A stretch of 64,000 nucleotides of DNA, from positions 1 through 64,000 of the forward strand of contig JACAAK010000006.1 in the NCBI GenBank assembly GCA_025093985.1, read 5' to 3'. Below are positions 52,342 through 62,216 of the stretch, piece after piece. The translations under genes were made by a program, and so were the position numbers. Source of the DNA: Calvatia gigantea. Its lineage: Eukaryota > Basidiomycota > Agaricomycetes > Agaricales > Lycoperdaceae. Position 1 is the first letter of the stretch; every line of letters begins with the position of its first letter. The notes under the pieces are model-generated. The model saw only the letters and a program-made list of their open reading frames with translations. It searched no databases and was not told the DNA's origin.

Positions 52342-53154
52342 ATGGACGCAGTCCAGCTCGTTCGCTGGACCCGGTTTGCTGCAAAGGGTGGCATAGGAAA
52401 ATGCACTGCGATACACGATTGTGTCGCACAGAATTCAGAGGACTTAATGTTCCTCAAGGTATGCCTATCCTCTCTTCACCTGTCACAGTGCTCATCAACA
52501 GTTAGGGGGATGAAATCATCGTTTTGATGCAAATTCCGCAGTCGGGCGATTTGTTTCTAGTTCGTAGACAGGAAATTGCAAGAAATAACTTCTCACATTG
52601 CGCAGGGCTCTTGTGAGGATGTCATTGGACGATTTCAAGGGAAAGACGTCCATTTTCATGGCAAGCTCAAGCGTCCTGTCATCACGAAACGGTCGTCAGT
52701 TTCGACGACGAAGTCATCCAGCCCAAATACTGGGCGTTTAACACCTTCACCTTCTCGCGCCAGTTCGCTTACCCTCAAGGACCAAAGCCCGCCATCCACC
52801 TTGTTTTCCCATTCCCCTCTTCATTCCGTTGCTGGCCGCGTCTCGCCACCTCCTATGACAGACGATGAAGGGCTCAATCTTCCCTCGATGCTCATCTCAA
52901 TATCTTCTTCACCTTCCAACTCTGTCGTTGTTGCTCCAACAAGAGCACTCAGCGACGCGTCCGGAACGTCCCTTGGTTCAAATTCTGCGGACAGCTCTCA
53001 GCACCTCTCGTCATCTCCTCTTCGTTCCTCTCGGATCATTCCCACCAATTCCCCACCCATGTCCGCTCCTGCCGTCTCGCCCTTGCAGATAATAAAAAAG
53101 TCTCCCACGTCTCCCTCCCTCCATCAATCTTCGTTCGCTACTGCTCAGGAATAA
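52342..53154 (+). pseudogene. TBC-domain (Rab-GAP-like) gene, 5' part, interrupted
   Basis: Exon 1 (52342-52458) encodes MDAVQLVRWTRFAAKGGIGK ... FLK; exon 2 (about 52506-52557) DEIIVLMQIPQSGDLFL; exon 3 from about 52604 GSCEDVIGRFQGKDVHFHGK, an SH3-like N-terminus. A long Ser/Pro-rich linker follows and stops at 53154, where mobile DNA begins. The frame resumes at about 58546. Two short introns obey GT-AG. Confidence 0.65.
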
Positions 53155-53156
53155 CA

Positions 53157-53416
53157 TTTTGAAGTGATTTGGTGAATTGGGAGGCATGTCAGCCTTGCGA
53201 GAGGTGATGAGGCGTAACAGAATAGTGGATATCAGAGGGAGAAAGTTTAGATGGGCGGCCACCAACAGATTTGGAAATTGTTGATCTATGTTTGGAGCGA
53301 ATCCTAGAAATAGTACTGACTCCCAGACCAGTAATAGAAGCAATATGATGAGCAGATTTCCCTTGGTCCAGGTAAGAGAGGACTCTATTGGTCTGAGTAG
53401 AGGAAAGAGAGTGCAT
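53157..53416 (-). pseudogene. Tc1/mariner transposase, N-terminal fragment
   Basis: ATG at 53416; SSTQTNRVLSYLDQGKSAHH and IASITGLGVSTISRIRSKHR are the helix-turn-helix DNA-binding region, followed by GGRPSKLSPSDI and a frame slip into TSRKADMPPNSPN. The DDE catalytic domain is missing; the fragment stops at the junction with the TBC gene. Confidence 0.65.
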
Positions 53417-53557
53417 ATAGTTGTAAAGGTATAGTGGGGGTAGTTAATTTGCTACCTGAGAATAAGCACATCCATTTATACATCACCCTACATAGGTCAA
53501 CATGATTTTATTTGTATTTATTTGATTGCAATAAATGAAGTCATGTGCTCAGAATTT

Positions 53558-53772
53558 GAGAGGGACAAAACTGTTCCAATGTACTTAAAATATTAATTAA
53601 TTAATAACTCCCCCAAAACAAAGGATTACATAATCATACTTTGCATATGATTAGATAAGATACTGGACTATCTACAATTAAATTAGGAAGTGCACAGCCA
53701 CAGTAGTCCTTGAGTTATGAGCTGATCTTCTGAAAAGTTCAAAACATTGGAACGGTTTTGTCCCTTACTGTA
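53558..53772. mobile_element. Mariner-type terminal-repeat element (MITE-like)
   Basis: Inverted ends: GAGGGACAAAACTGTTCCAATG at the left and its near-complement CATTGGAACGGTTTTGTCCC plus TTACTGTA at the right. About 215 bp, no coding. May be the 5' terminal region of the adjacent Tc1/mariner fragment. Confidence 0.65.
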
Positions 53773-54177
53773 TATCTTCCCCTCCTCTCCTAGTTGCCAG
53801 AAGCATACAGGCCAATAAACAGCCTAAATAGCAGGTTAAAGTTTTTCTTATAACCTTTCCTTCTTTCCTACTTCTTTAGCTCTAAGCCTATGGCTGGTAT
53901 CAGATATTAAGCAATATATACCAGTTGTCCTTATATCATAACCATGCCAAGTCCACCTGCTCTCACCCAATTATTTGATTTAATCTAGGTCTCTACTAAT
54001 CTTTGTCTATGTAATATATCTGATTGACTTATCATCTCTAGCAACTTTGGCCTATATATGTTGCCAATTTCTAATTTGGATGAATAGAGTGACTATGTAT
54101 CACAAAAGCTTTCTGTTACCTACTGTCACCTACTCTACTATCTATTCTCTTATCTGTTAATCCCAATGTTTCCACCC
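53773..54177. other. AT-rich DNA, nothing recognised
   Basis: Part of the composite insertion in the TBC gene; no reading frame. Confidence 0.5.
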
Positions 54178-54545
54178 AATGTTCATATTTAAGTGCATGG
54201 GTGCTTAATGGGTGCCCCGCACTTGGGCACTATGCGGGCGCTTAAGTACAAGTTTTCCTTACTTTTACATTTCCTGACAATAACTTAAGTGCCCACAAGC
54301 ACTAGGTTTTTGGGTGCTAGTTTAGCGCTCGTTGACATTTGTCAACTGTTCCATGGATCGAGTTAATTTTACTCCTCCCCAGATATAGCACGATCGTACA
54401 TGTTCTATTGGTTTGGTAGGTACTGATGGATAATCAGAGCACCTCATGAGTCTGTCATAACACAAAACAGGTGGCTGGGGTAGCTCCCCAGCCTGTTGCG
54501 CTGTCTCTCCATCAACAACTCAACAGTTTTTAGGTATCACCTTCT
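54178..54545 (+). repeat. Degenerate pLTR
   Basis: Matches subfamily B from GTTCATATTTAAGTGC to AGGTATCACC with many C-to-T/G-to-A changes. No telomeric repeats at its left edge; it ends at the usual pLTR end point. Confidence 0.75.
54435..54505 (+). ncRNA. Inactivated hammerhead ribozyme
   Basis: Core reads CTCATGA instead of CTGATGA (G5 lost) and CAAAA instead of CGAAA (G12 lost), and stem II has a G-to-C change. Stem III is intact. Loss of G5 and G12 should abolish cleavage. Confidence 0.8.
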
Positions 54546-54764
54546 TCCCTACAGAATCCTTCAGAATATACTGAATACTTGATTGACAATCATTGGTTGT
54601 CTAGTGTTGCTCTTGGCGGCATCGTCAGGTGGTTGTGTGCTCCGATGGTTGTATACAGTCGGCAGGGTATTTGGTGGATTTTCCAGTAGAGTATTTCATG
54701 AGTAGAGCAGTGGGAGTTGATGGTGGCAGAAGAAGATCTGCAAATGATTATGGTCACAGATCAA

Positions 54765-57700
54765 TAGTCTGGGTTCCCACGGCCTGCCTGGAACGTTGGA
54801 CTTGAGAGAACGACGAGGTTAACAGAATCTACAGCAGCATTTTTTGTATAAAGGACACAGGCACCTGTATAAGAGACAACACTGTGTACAGGGAGTTCAT
54901 TACGATTGAAACGACTGTGGTTAATATGTGCGATGTAAATGAGAGGAGGGGTAGGAGTTTGTTGCGAATTTGAAAGGGAGAATGTCCACGAGAGGTGCAA
55001 TTGAACCTGGTATAGCCGCCTGAACAGGTCAGGAAGGTAATACACATCAACTGGAGTATAAACGAGGAGACGATGAACAGCTTACTCAATTGTGGGCATC
55101 GGTCCTGGGAGGAGGTATACCGAACTCCCTGATCATTGTATAGGCGACAAGCAACGGCGGTGGGAGGATCCCGAGAGGATACAAAGTAGTGATCCACGCC
55201 ATGAAATCACTGTCGGATACTGATGCGAAGTCGATATGTTGAATGGCATACCGGTTAAGTCTCCTTCGAAGGTTGCCGTTTCTGAATACGAAGTACAACA
55301 TGGGAAGTACCACATCTACAAAAGCGCACCCCCGGCGTCCAAAGCTACTTGCATGGAATTTGCGTGCACGACCACCTTCGATATAGTGGAACTAAAATTT
55401 TGTTAGCAGATTCAAGGTCAACAAGATAAATACTTACGCTGGTGGGTATGTAACAGCCCCAGCAGTGGCTATCTGGCTGCGGACAGTGCAACCCTCCTTT
55501 AAAGTGCAGAAACTCTGGGTCGCGACTTGTACCAAGCCTCTTGGAATTCCGGGGGCAGTGGGAAAGAGTGTGCTGGGAGGAGTCTTGTCGTTGTAGCCAG
55601 CACAATGGGCAGGTTTCGTTGAGATTAGTCAAAGTCCTCAATAAGTTCGAAACGATATCGCGTGTGGCATATGGCAACGGGAGCGTCCCAGGGGGTGCGT
55701 GGGGGGTGTGAATGGGCGGTGCAGTAGGTTGAATGATGGAAGGGGTGCCGGTGGGGGGAATGAAAGGGAGGATTGTCGAAGGGAGGAGGATCAGTGGTGG
55801 GGATGGCGAAACTGGTCCGACTGGCGAGGGTGGTGGTGGCGGCGAAAATGCTTCGATCGGTGATGGTGGTGGTGACGATGGTGTTCAATGGGAGATGACG
55901 GTGGCAATGTTGCTACCAGCATCTGTGACGAAGCATGGGAGGGTAGACTACCGACACAAGTACGGGCATGATTCTAGTAATGATAAATATGGTCGGTAGG
56001 TGATGCAAGAATGAAGACGTCTGAACATACCCTTGCCGTTTCCGAGTTCTGATCCGTTTTCGGACATCGGTGAGGGAAAAACACGTACGAGAAAGTGGAT
56101 TCCTTCATTCCAATAAAAGTAGAGAGGCGCAAAAAGGTTACAGTATTACGGAACAATATTGACTGGCCAATGAGTGAAGTGTTGGGAAAAAAAAAAAGGG
56201 ACTTGAAGAGCTAGAGCAATAAGGACAATAATTAATTGAAGTAAAAAAGGAGCTTGAACTGAGCATGAGACGAGGCAAGCGTACAACGTGATTATGAGCG
56301 AAAGCTTCGATTGATAAGGAAGTGAGTACGTTAACATGAACGCAGAATAATGAAAAAAAAGGGATGAGAATTGCAAATAAAAAATGGGCCGTGGTATGAT
56401 TGCAGGCGGGATGTTGTGACGAGAGTTCTGGGTTGAAGACGTGTCAAGTGAGCGTGGTTGTTCTTGGAAGTGTTGAGATAGGGAAGGACGGTTTGATAAC
56501 GAGTTGGGGACGTGTTGAGTGGTTTCAGAGGCGTGTGGGGAGCGTGAAATTCAGTTGAGAAGGCTTTTTTGAAAGTGAGAGGTTGAATCTGGGAGGGGGA
56601 CGGATTCTGGTTCATCCTCTGGAACGTCTCCTTCGGGTGGGGAAAGTGCTCGGACAAGTTCGTCACACGCGCATGAAATTTCAGATGTGACAGTGAACAT
56701 ATAATCAGTTTCATTAAATGATACGCAGTGTATAAAGGCGATGAAGGCAGCGACAATTCGTGCATAGTTGCCCTGGCTGTGAGAAGTAATGGCACTATGG
56801 TGGCAGTATCGCGTCTCATCGTGTTCCTCGGCTGGCCGTGTACCAACAAGACGGCGAAGATAATAATCTTCAGTGAGTTGCTGCGTGCTGGTGAAGAACG
56901 CGTGAATATGTCCATGGAGTGCACCATAGACAGGGTCGCAAAGGAAATATGAGACGAGTGGTAAGAGGTTCTCGTGTGGCCGTTAGTCAATCCGCGAGAT
57001 CCATTGGTTCCGCTGCAAGAATTGGTGTAGTACACGAAAATTGTCAGAAATAGCGCCCGGAATAGATGCCGAGTTTACAACTTCACGTTGGGCCTGGTAT
57101 ATGGTCCATGGATTGCGTTCTGGAGGTGGTAGTGAAGGCAATGGATGAGCAGGGAACCATCGGCTCTTGTTATTGTGAGTAAAGCGCTGGGCGTGCGTAG
57201 GAGTGGCAGTTTGTCCAGGACATAAATTTTCACGAAGAGACCGTGGCGTGGTATAACAACGGTGGCATGCGGGACATTGATGTGCAGGGATTGATGGCCA
57301 AAGGCCGTACACAAGTGGCACTTCATGCGCCAGCAGGACGGGGTCAGATATGAGACAGCGGCGGCTTTGATTGGCCTCATTCTGCAGGTCTTGGTCAAGC
57401 CGAAGTAGGTGTTTGAAGGTCTCTATGGTTGTCCAAAAAATGTGGGCAAAAAATGCATTGGATTAATGATATTTTGGTAGTCGAGACAGATAATGACATT
57501 GAAGCGAGTATCAATAACAACTCCCGTACTTGGCTAGAAAGGGCGTCTAGATGGTATCTTCAAGAAGATTTGGTGCCCAAGTGCTGGCGTAAAAACGAGC
57601 ATCGACTGTTTCTGCCGACGGGTTCCGTGTTCTGAGCACCGGTGTGAAGTCCCTGGACCTACCGCTAGTACTGACATCAGTGTACGCGTGGGGACAGTGT

Positions 57701-58540
57701 CGGCCAACAATGACAGAAGGGGGGAAGGGTGTCTCCTTGGTGCGCCTGTATGAGCTAATGGAACCGGCCGCCAAGTCGCGACGGCAGGGGTTACAATGGA
57801 CAATGGCGTCAGCATTCGCGTTCGCGTTAACGATGGTGGGTGTAGTTGTGATGGCGCGGGAGTGTTTTGAGATCGTTGGTAGCGGAGGCAGAAGGAATGG
57901 TTGTAGCCTTGAGGTCGGGGTACATTGGAGGTCATGAATTCTTGGATACAAGTGAGTAAGTAAAATTTGCAATAAGATAATGCCACACACCACAAGTTCC
58001 GAACCCATAAAACATCTGAACGAGCAGTTCGGACATTGCAAACTGCCCATTACAGCATCCCTCTCCATTGAACCTGTTCTCCCCCTCGAAGCGTGCAGTC
58101 CACAGTGGCCGATTGCACATTCGTCGTGGATTTGAGCTGTCCAAGACAGGGCGTGAGCAAACTGGGCATCTGCACACAAACCAATGAGTACATAGCCGGA
58201 AAATTGTGTATTGACGTACCTGATTGTATCCTCCCTGGGTTCCCTTGACTTTTCGTCCTAAATAAAATTTTAGCAGTGCCCAAAACTTGGCGGAGGCAGT
58301 CCTACTACGTACGGTGGTTGTTCGGGCCCCTCGGATGATGCACCAGAACGTGCACGCTTGGACCTGCAAAATACATCAGGAAAAATTTTCACAGGCTTGT
58401 ATGTTACTCACAGGTAGGTAAAAAACATTCCGCCTCCCTGTCGTCGTTGTGGTTGAAGAAAAAAGGCCACGCATTCGTGCACGATGCCTGTGATTACGAC
58501 GTCAGTGGGTTCTATTACTCAATTAGAACCCATACGATTG
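54765..58540 (-). pseudogene. Telomere-linked helicase relic 3, helicase core deleted
   Basis: Minus strand, N to C: zinc-finger part (58400-57240) with DECAIG, QCPNCSFRCFMG, VINTRFNVI-like and HQCPACHRCYTTPRSLRENL; middle part with NYARIVAAFIAFIHCVSFNE and a hydrophobic stretch (to 56150); then, across a break, a Pro-rich segment and NETCPLCWLQRQDSSQHTLS with HCWGCYIP, and FRNGNLRRRLNRYAIQHIDF. The C-terminal cysteine pattern is that seen at the end of RecQ-type subtelomeric helicases, but the ATPase motifs that should lie between are absent. Several single-base gaps versus relic 2. Inserted in the TBC gene. Confidence 0.5.
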
Positions 58541-58545
58541 ACACT

Positions 58546-60446
58546 CAGCACGACATCCTCGCAGTCTTCGCACTCAAGGCCGGAATCCATTGATACCATT
58601 CCTAGAGCTCCCAGCAGTCCCTTCATACAACAATCCTTCCGCCGACCCTCATTGTCGAATACCGCTCCGTCGTCACCCATCATTGCTGCGCCAAACACAC
58701 AAGTCCTCCGTCCTCCTCACCAACTCCGTCAAGTTACCTCCAGTTCTACGCTCAAGGACGCCGTCCTTTCAAGGCCGACTTTATCTGTTCTAAGCCCTCC
58801 TGATGCCTCACCTGCCTCTGCTTCAGGAATCCTTCCTAAGGAATCACTCACAACTGCACATGAGCCACATATTTCCTCACCCCCCCACGAGCAACTTCCT
58901 GATTTAGATCAACTGACATTGAACGGCGAAACACGCACCCAGCATATCTCTCCGCCTCCCGCCCCCCACAGACAACTGTCTCTTCGTACGAAACTTTCCT
59001 TGCCGAACCTCCGCAGGAACCGGAGTAAAAACGACGATAGCTTTACACTTGGGCCACCAACTCCTGAACACGACGTGAGCGGGACAGTTCAGGTTCAAGA
59101 CCTTGATTTCGAACTCGTTCGGCCTACCATCCAGTTCCAGCATGCAAGGTCAAGTGAAGATTCGGGGGTTCTCGGACGTGATACAAGTGTAGAGTTGTCA
59201 TCACGGGATAGGCATGCTCAACGGGCTGCAAGCCCTTCTGTCTCGCTGGCATCACCAACTGGTGAGGGTTCCGGTCCATGGTCCCGTCCTTCGTTCTCCT
59301 CGACCGCCACGCCGATCGTCACACGCGCAGTGGCAGATACTGAGTCGAATATGGACGCTCATCGTCACCGAGAATCTAAGTGGATGTCGCTTATGAGCTC
59401 GGTTCCCGCTTCGCAGTGGCGTAAAAGCAAGAAGGTGAAGAAGCTTCTCCACGAGGGTGTCCCGTCGTCCGTTCGCTACCTTGTTTGGTCACACCTGACA
59501 GATGGGAAGGCGAAGGTCGTACCCGGGGTATACTTCCAATTGGGAAACAGGGGGAGAATCGCAGCTGCTAACATGATTGAAGAGGATATCAAGACCTGTT
59601 TCAATGACCAACCACATTTGCAAGGGAAGAGAGGACCCGTTTTGGCCCTCCTACAAGCATATTTGACAATGGTACCGGATGTACATTATACCATGGGTCA
59701 GCCCCTTTTTACTCGGCACAATTTCTCAACTGACATATCCTCCAGGTTTGACGCTGATCGCTGGCCAGTTGATCTTACACGCTCCTGAAGAAGATGCGTT
59801 CTGGATCTTCGTCTCGGTTATGAATACACACGTTCGGCCATATTTTTCAAGTAACGCCATTCAAATGGATGTCGACGCAAGCCTTTTCAGTCGCGTGGTT
59901 GAGCAAAATGATTCCCAGTTGGCAAGGAAGTTATATGTTGACATGGGCATTGAGCCGGATTCTATCTGTAGTTTGTGGTGCGTTATCCCCTCAACTGCTT
60001 CACCACCCATTTCCTTATATTTGTTGAAACCAATAGGTTTTCAACATTGTTCGTGAGCACACTACCTCCAGAATATGTCAATCGTATCTGGGATATGTTC
60101 CTCTATGAAGGTATGCCCGTCATCGTCACTCAAACACGGTATTCAACTTTTCTCAGGAATTCCATTCCTTCTTCGTGTTGGTTTCGCGGTGATGAATTGC
60201 TGTCGTCGTCAAATCCTTGGAGCAAACTCCCCGGAAGTTGTCCTAGACTACTTGAGACATCCTTCACCTGGCTGGCTACCGTCAACACCAGAAGGCTTTC
60301 TCTCGCTTACATATTCCGTCAAGATGAAAGACGATGACATCCGTAAAAACCGTCTCAAGATGGAGGCACAGGTGAAACGACAAACACAGGCTCAAGCACC
60401 CCGCCACTTTCCTATCACCACTAACATATCCCTTCTCCGATCGTAG
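58546..60446 (+). pseudogene. TBC-domain (Rab-GAP-like) gene, 3' part
   Basis: Continues the Ser/Pro-rich linker (SSHSRPESIDTIPRAPSSPF) and reaches the TBC domain from about 59440: KVKKLLHEGVPSSVRYLVWS, VPGVYFQLGNRGRIAAANMI, then across introns LTLIAGQLILHAPEEDAFWI, VNRIWDMFLYEG and IPFLLRVGFAVMNCCRRQIL; stop at 60446. Introns at 59696, 59977 and 60112 fit GT-AG. The usual catalytic fingers are not obvious: EEDIKTCF lacks the Arg of IxxDxxR and YTMG lacks the Gln of YxQ. The coding sequence itself is clean, so the disruption is due to the insertion at 53155-58545. Confidence 0.65.
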
Positions 60447-60489
60447 ATTGATATAATCACGCTTGACCAACTCATTGGACCCCCGTACT

Positions 60490-60708
60490 TACAGTAAGGG
60501 ACAAAACCCTTCCAATGATTTTGACTTTTTCATGAAATCTCAAATAACTCAGCAACCACTAAGCCAATTCATTTCAAATTTTAAATGAAGGTAGTCATGC
60601 TTCTTATCTACAAATATCTTTAAGCATTTAATATTATACTTTGTTTCTATGGAGATATGAATTATTGAATATTATGAGTGCATTGGAAGGGTTTTGTCCC
60701 TCATCTTT
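60490..60708. mobile_element. Mariner-type MITE
   Basis: Left end TACAGTAAGGGACAAAACCC, right end the complement CATTGGAAGGGTTTTGTCCC followed by a diverged terminus. Same family as 53558-53772. Sits just downstream of the TBC stop codon. Confidence 0.7.
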
Positions 60709-61560
60709 CGGCACAAATCTGTTTACTGCTCTAAACAAACTTTTTGATGAGAGAGATTGTGATAAAGATGAAAGTATTTCAGCAATCCCATACTTTTTCT
60801 GGCATGAAACCTTCCTTTTCTCAAATAATCATACCTCTTCCCTCAAAGCATACTGCACCAATTGCTTCCACTACTGGTTATTCCCTCTACTACTCAGAGT
60901 TTGCCAACTGGCCACAATTCAAAACTGCTGTCCGCAACTTTTTAGATTGGAGCACCTGCACTGAATGTCATGTACCGTCTCCTCCCCTACTCCTTACCGA
61001 CATGCCTTTACTTCGAGAATGTGCCAAGACACCGCCCGAAAACCCTTTCCGACCATCCAAAGTCGGATCATACCAACAATTTGGAAGTCCCGACCACGAG
61101 CTCCAACTCTGATCCACCTTGCCTGCCATACTCTCATTTCTGCCAAAACTTAGGACTACACTTTTTACTCAATCCCATAATTTGAACTCATGAATGAGTT
61201 CTGGCCACTTCATTCCGCTAGTACGTTTCTTTGTTCCTCCATTTCACCTCTTGTAATTGGGGCAGCCCACTTTTAAAACTGTATACGTTGTATCGGTGCA
61301 CAACCAGTTTACTCGAGCTCGTCTCTAGATCCTCTTCCCTCTTGCTGACACGAATCGAGAATCGTAAACGCCACCCGAACATTCGTAATATCTCGACACC
61401 TTTCCGGCCCTTATCAATCATGAGCCTTCGGAACGAAGCCAGCGCATTACATTTGTGATACTCTACCTGCCCTTCAACACAACTTTGGCAGACAAATGAA
61501 AACGCCGAATGTGTGACACCTGCATATCTCCCTCTTGACTTTTCGTCTGATAAAATAGCA
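60709..61560. other. No firm gene; possible upstream exons
   Basis: Open stretches (for example 60810-61112) without recognisable domains; may belong to the hypothetical gene that follows. Confidence 0.3.
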
Positions 61561-61567
61561 GTTCCAC

Positions 61568-62173
61568 TTGGCGAAGCCTCTCAGGTTCAGGCCCTCAATA
61601 TTCACCAGGTACCGACCTGTTTTAAAACATCGAAAATCAACAGGCGTTGACCCGTATTACAAGTCTTTACTAGACTCCATCACTCGTCAACACTTCCAGT
61701 GGTTAGAGTACGCGCTGGCCCGAGCGGACATCTATATCACCGAAGATCCTTCCCACCTTCCCTCACACTCTCACAAACGACTGCATCAATTCATCCTTCG
61801 GCCGTTAGACCCGATGACGACTTATTTGCAAGAGCGTGCTAGGGTACCTGATTCCCGTCTACAAAGACCGATCTATACCAAAATTGATAACCACATACTT
61901 ATTGGTGAAAAGGAGGTTCGAGAGTTCGCTGCTCCATTTGGAGCCAAGGAAAGCTTCCCATGGTATGATATTTTCGACTACTTCGAAGGTTGGGAGGGTT
62001 TTGTTCGAGATGCTGCGAAACTGCGAGATGGAGAGGAAAATGTGTCGGAGGATACCATTCTTGTGCTCAATACTGGCACTCACGTTCGTATTCCTGCCTC
62101 GTTTGTTGGTCAGTATACTTTAACACTAGTGCGAACAGTGGTCTCGTGGTTCTTGGTATATGCTACCGAATAA
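61568..62173 (+). CDS. Hypothetical protein fragment with LVLNTGTH motif
   Basis: 201 codons, first in-frame codon is TTG, so the true start probably lies in an upstream exon. Segment DILVLNTG-like (TILVLNTGTHVRIP) near the end recalls the C-terminal block of PC-esterase/SGNH-type proteins, but the GDS block is not visible. The gene is cut at about 62200 by the second copy of the segmental duplication. Function not assigned. Confidence 0.3.
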   Translation: MAKPLRFRPSIFTRYRPVLKHRKSTGVDPYYKSLLDSITRQHFQWLEYALARADIYITEDPSHLPSHSHKRLHQFILRPLDPMTTYLQERARVPDSRLQRPIYTKIDNHILIGEKEVREFAAPFGAKESFPWYDIFDYFEGWEGFVRDAAKLRDGEENVSEDTILVLNTGTHVRIPASFVGQYTLTLVRTVVSWFLVYATE

Positions 62174-62216
62174 AGGTGACACAGATGAGCAAAACGCTAG
62201 TCGCCTCTTTACCTAA

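Noticed and set aside
53558..60708. One large composite transposon bounded by the two mariner-type repeats
   Set aside because: The two repeats are each complete with their own inverted ends, and intact TBC exons lie between them, so they are separate insertions.
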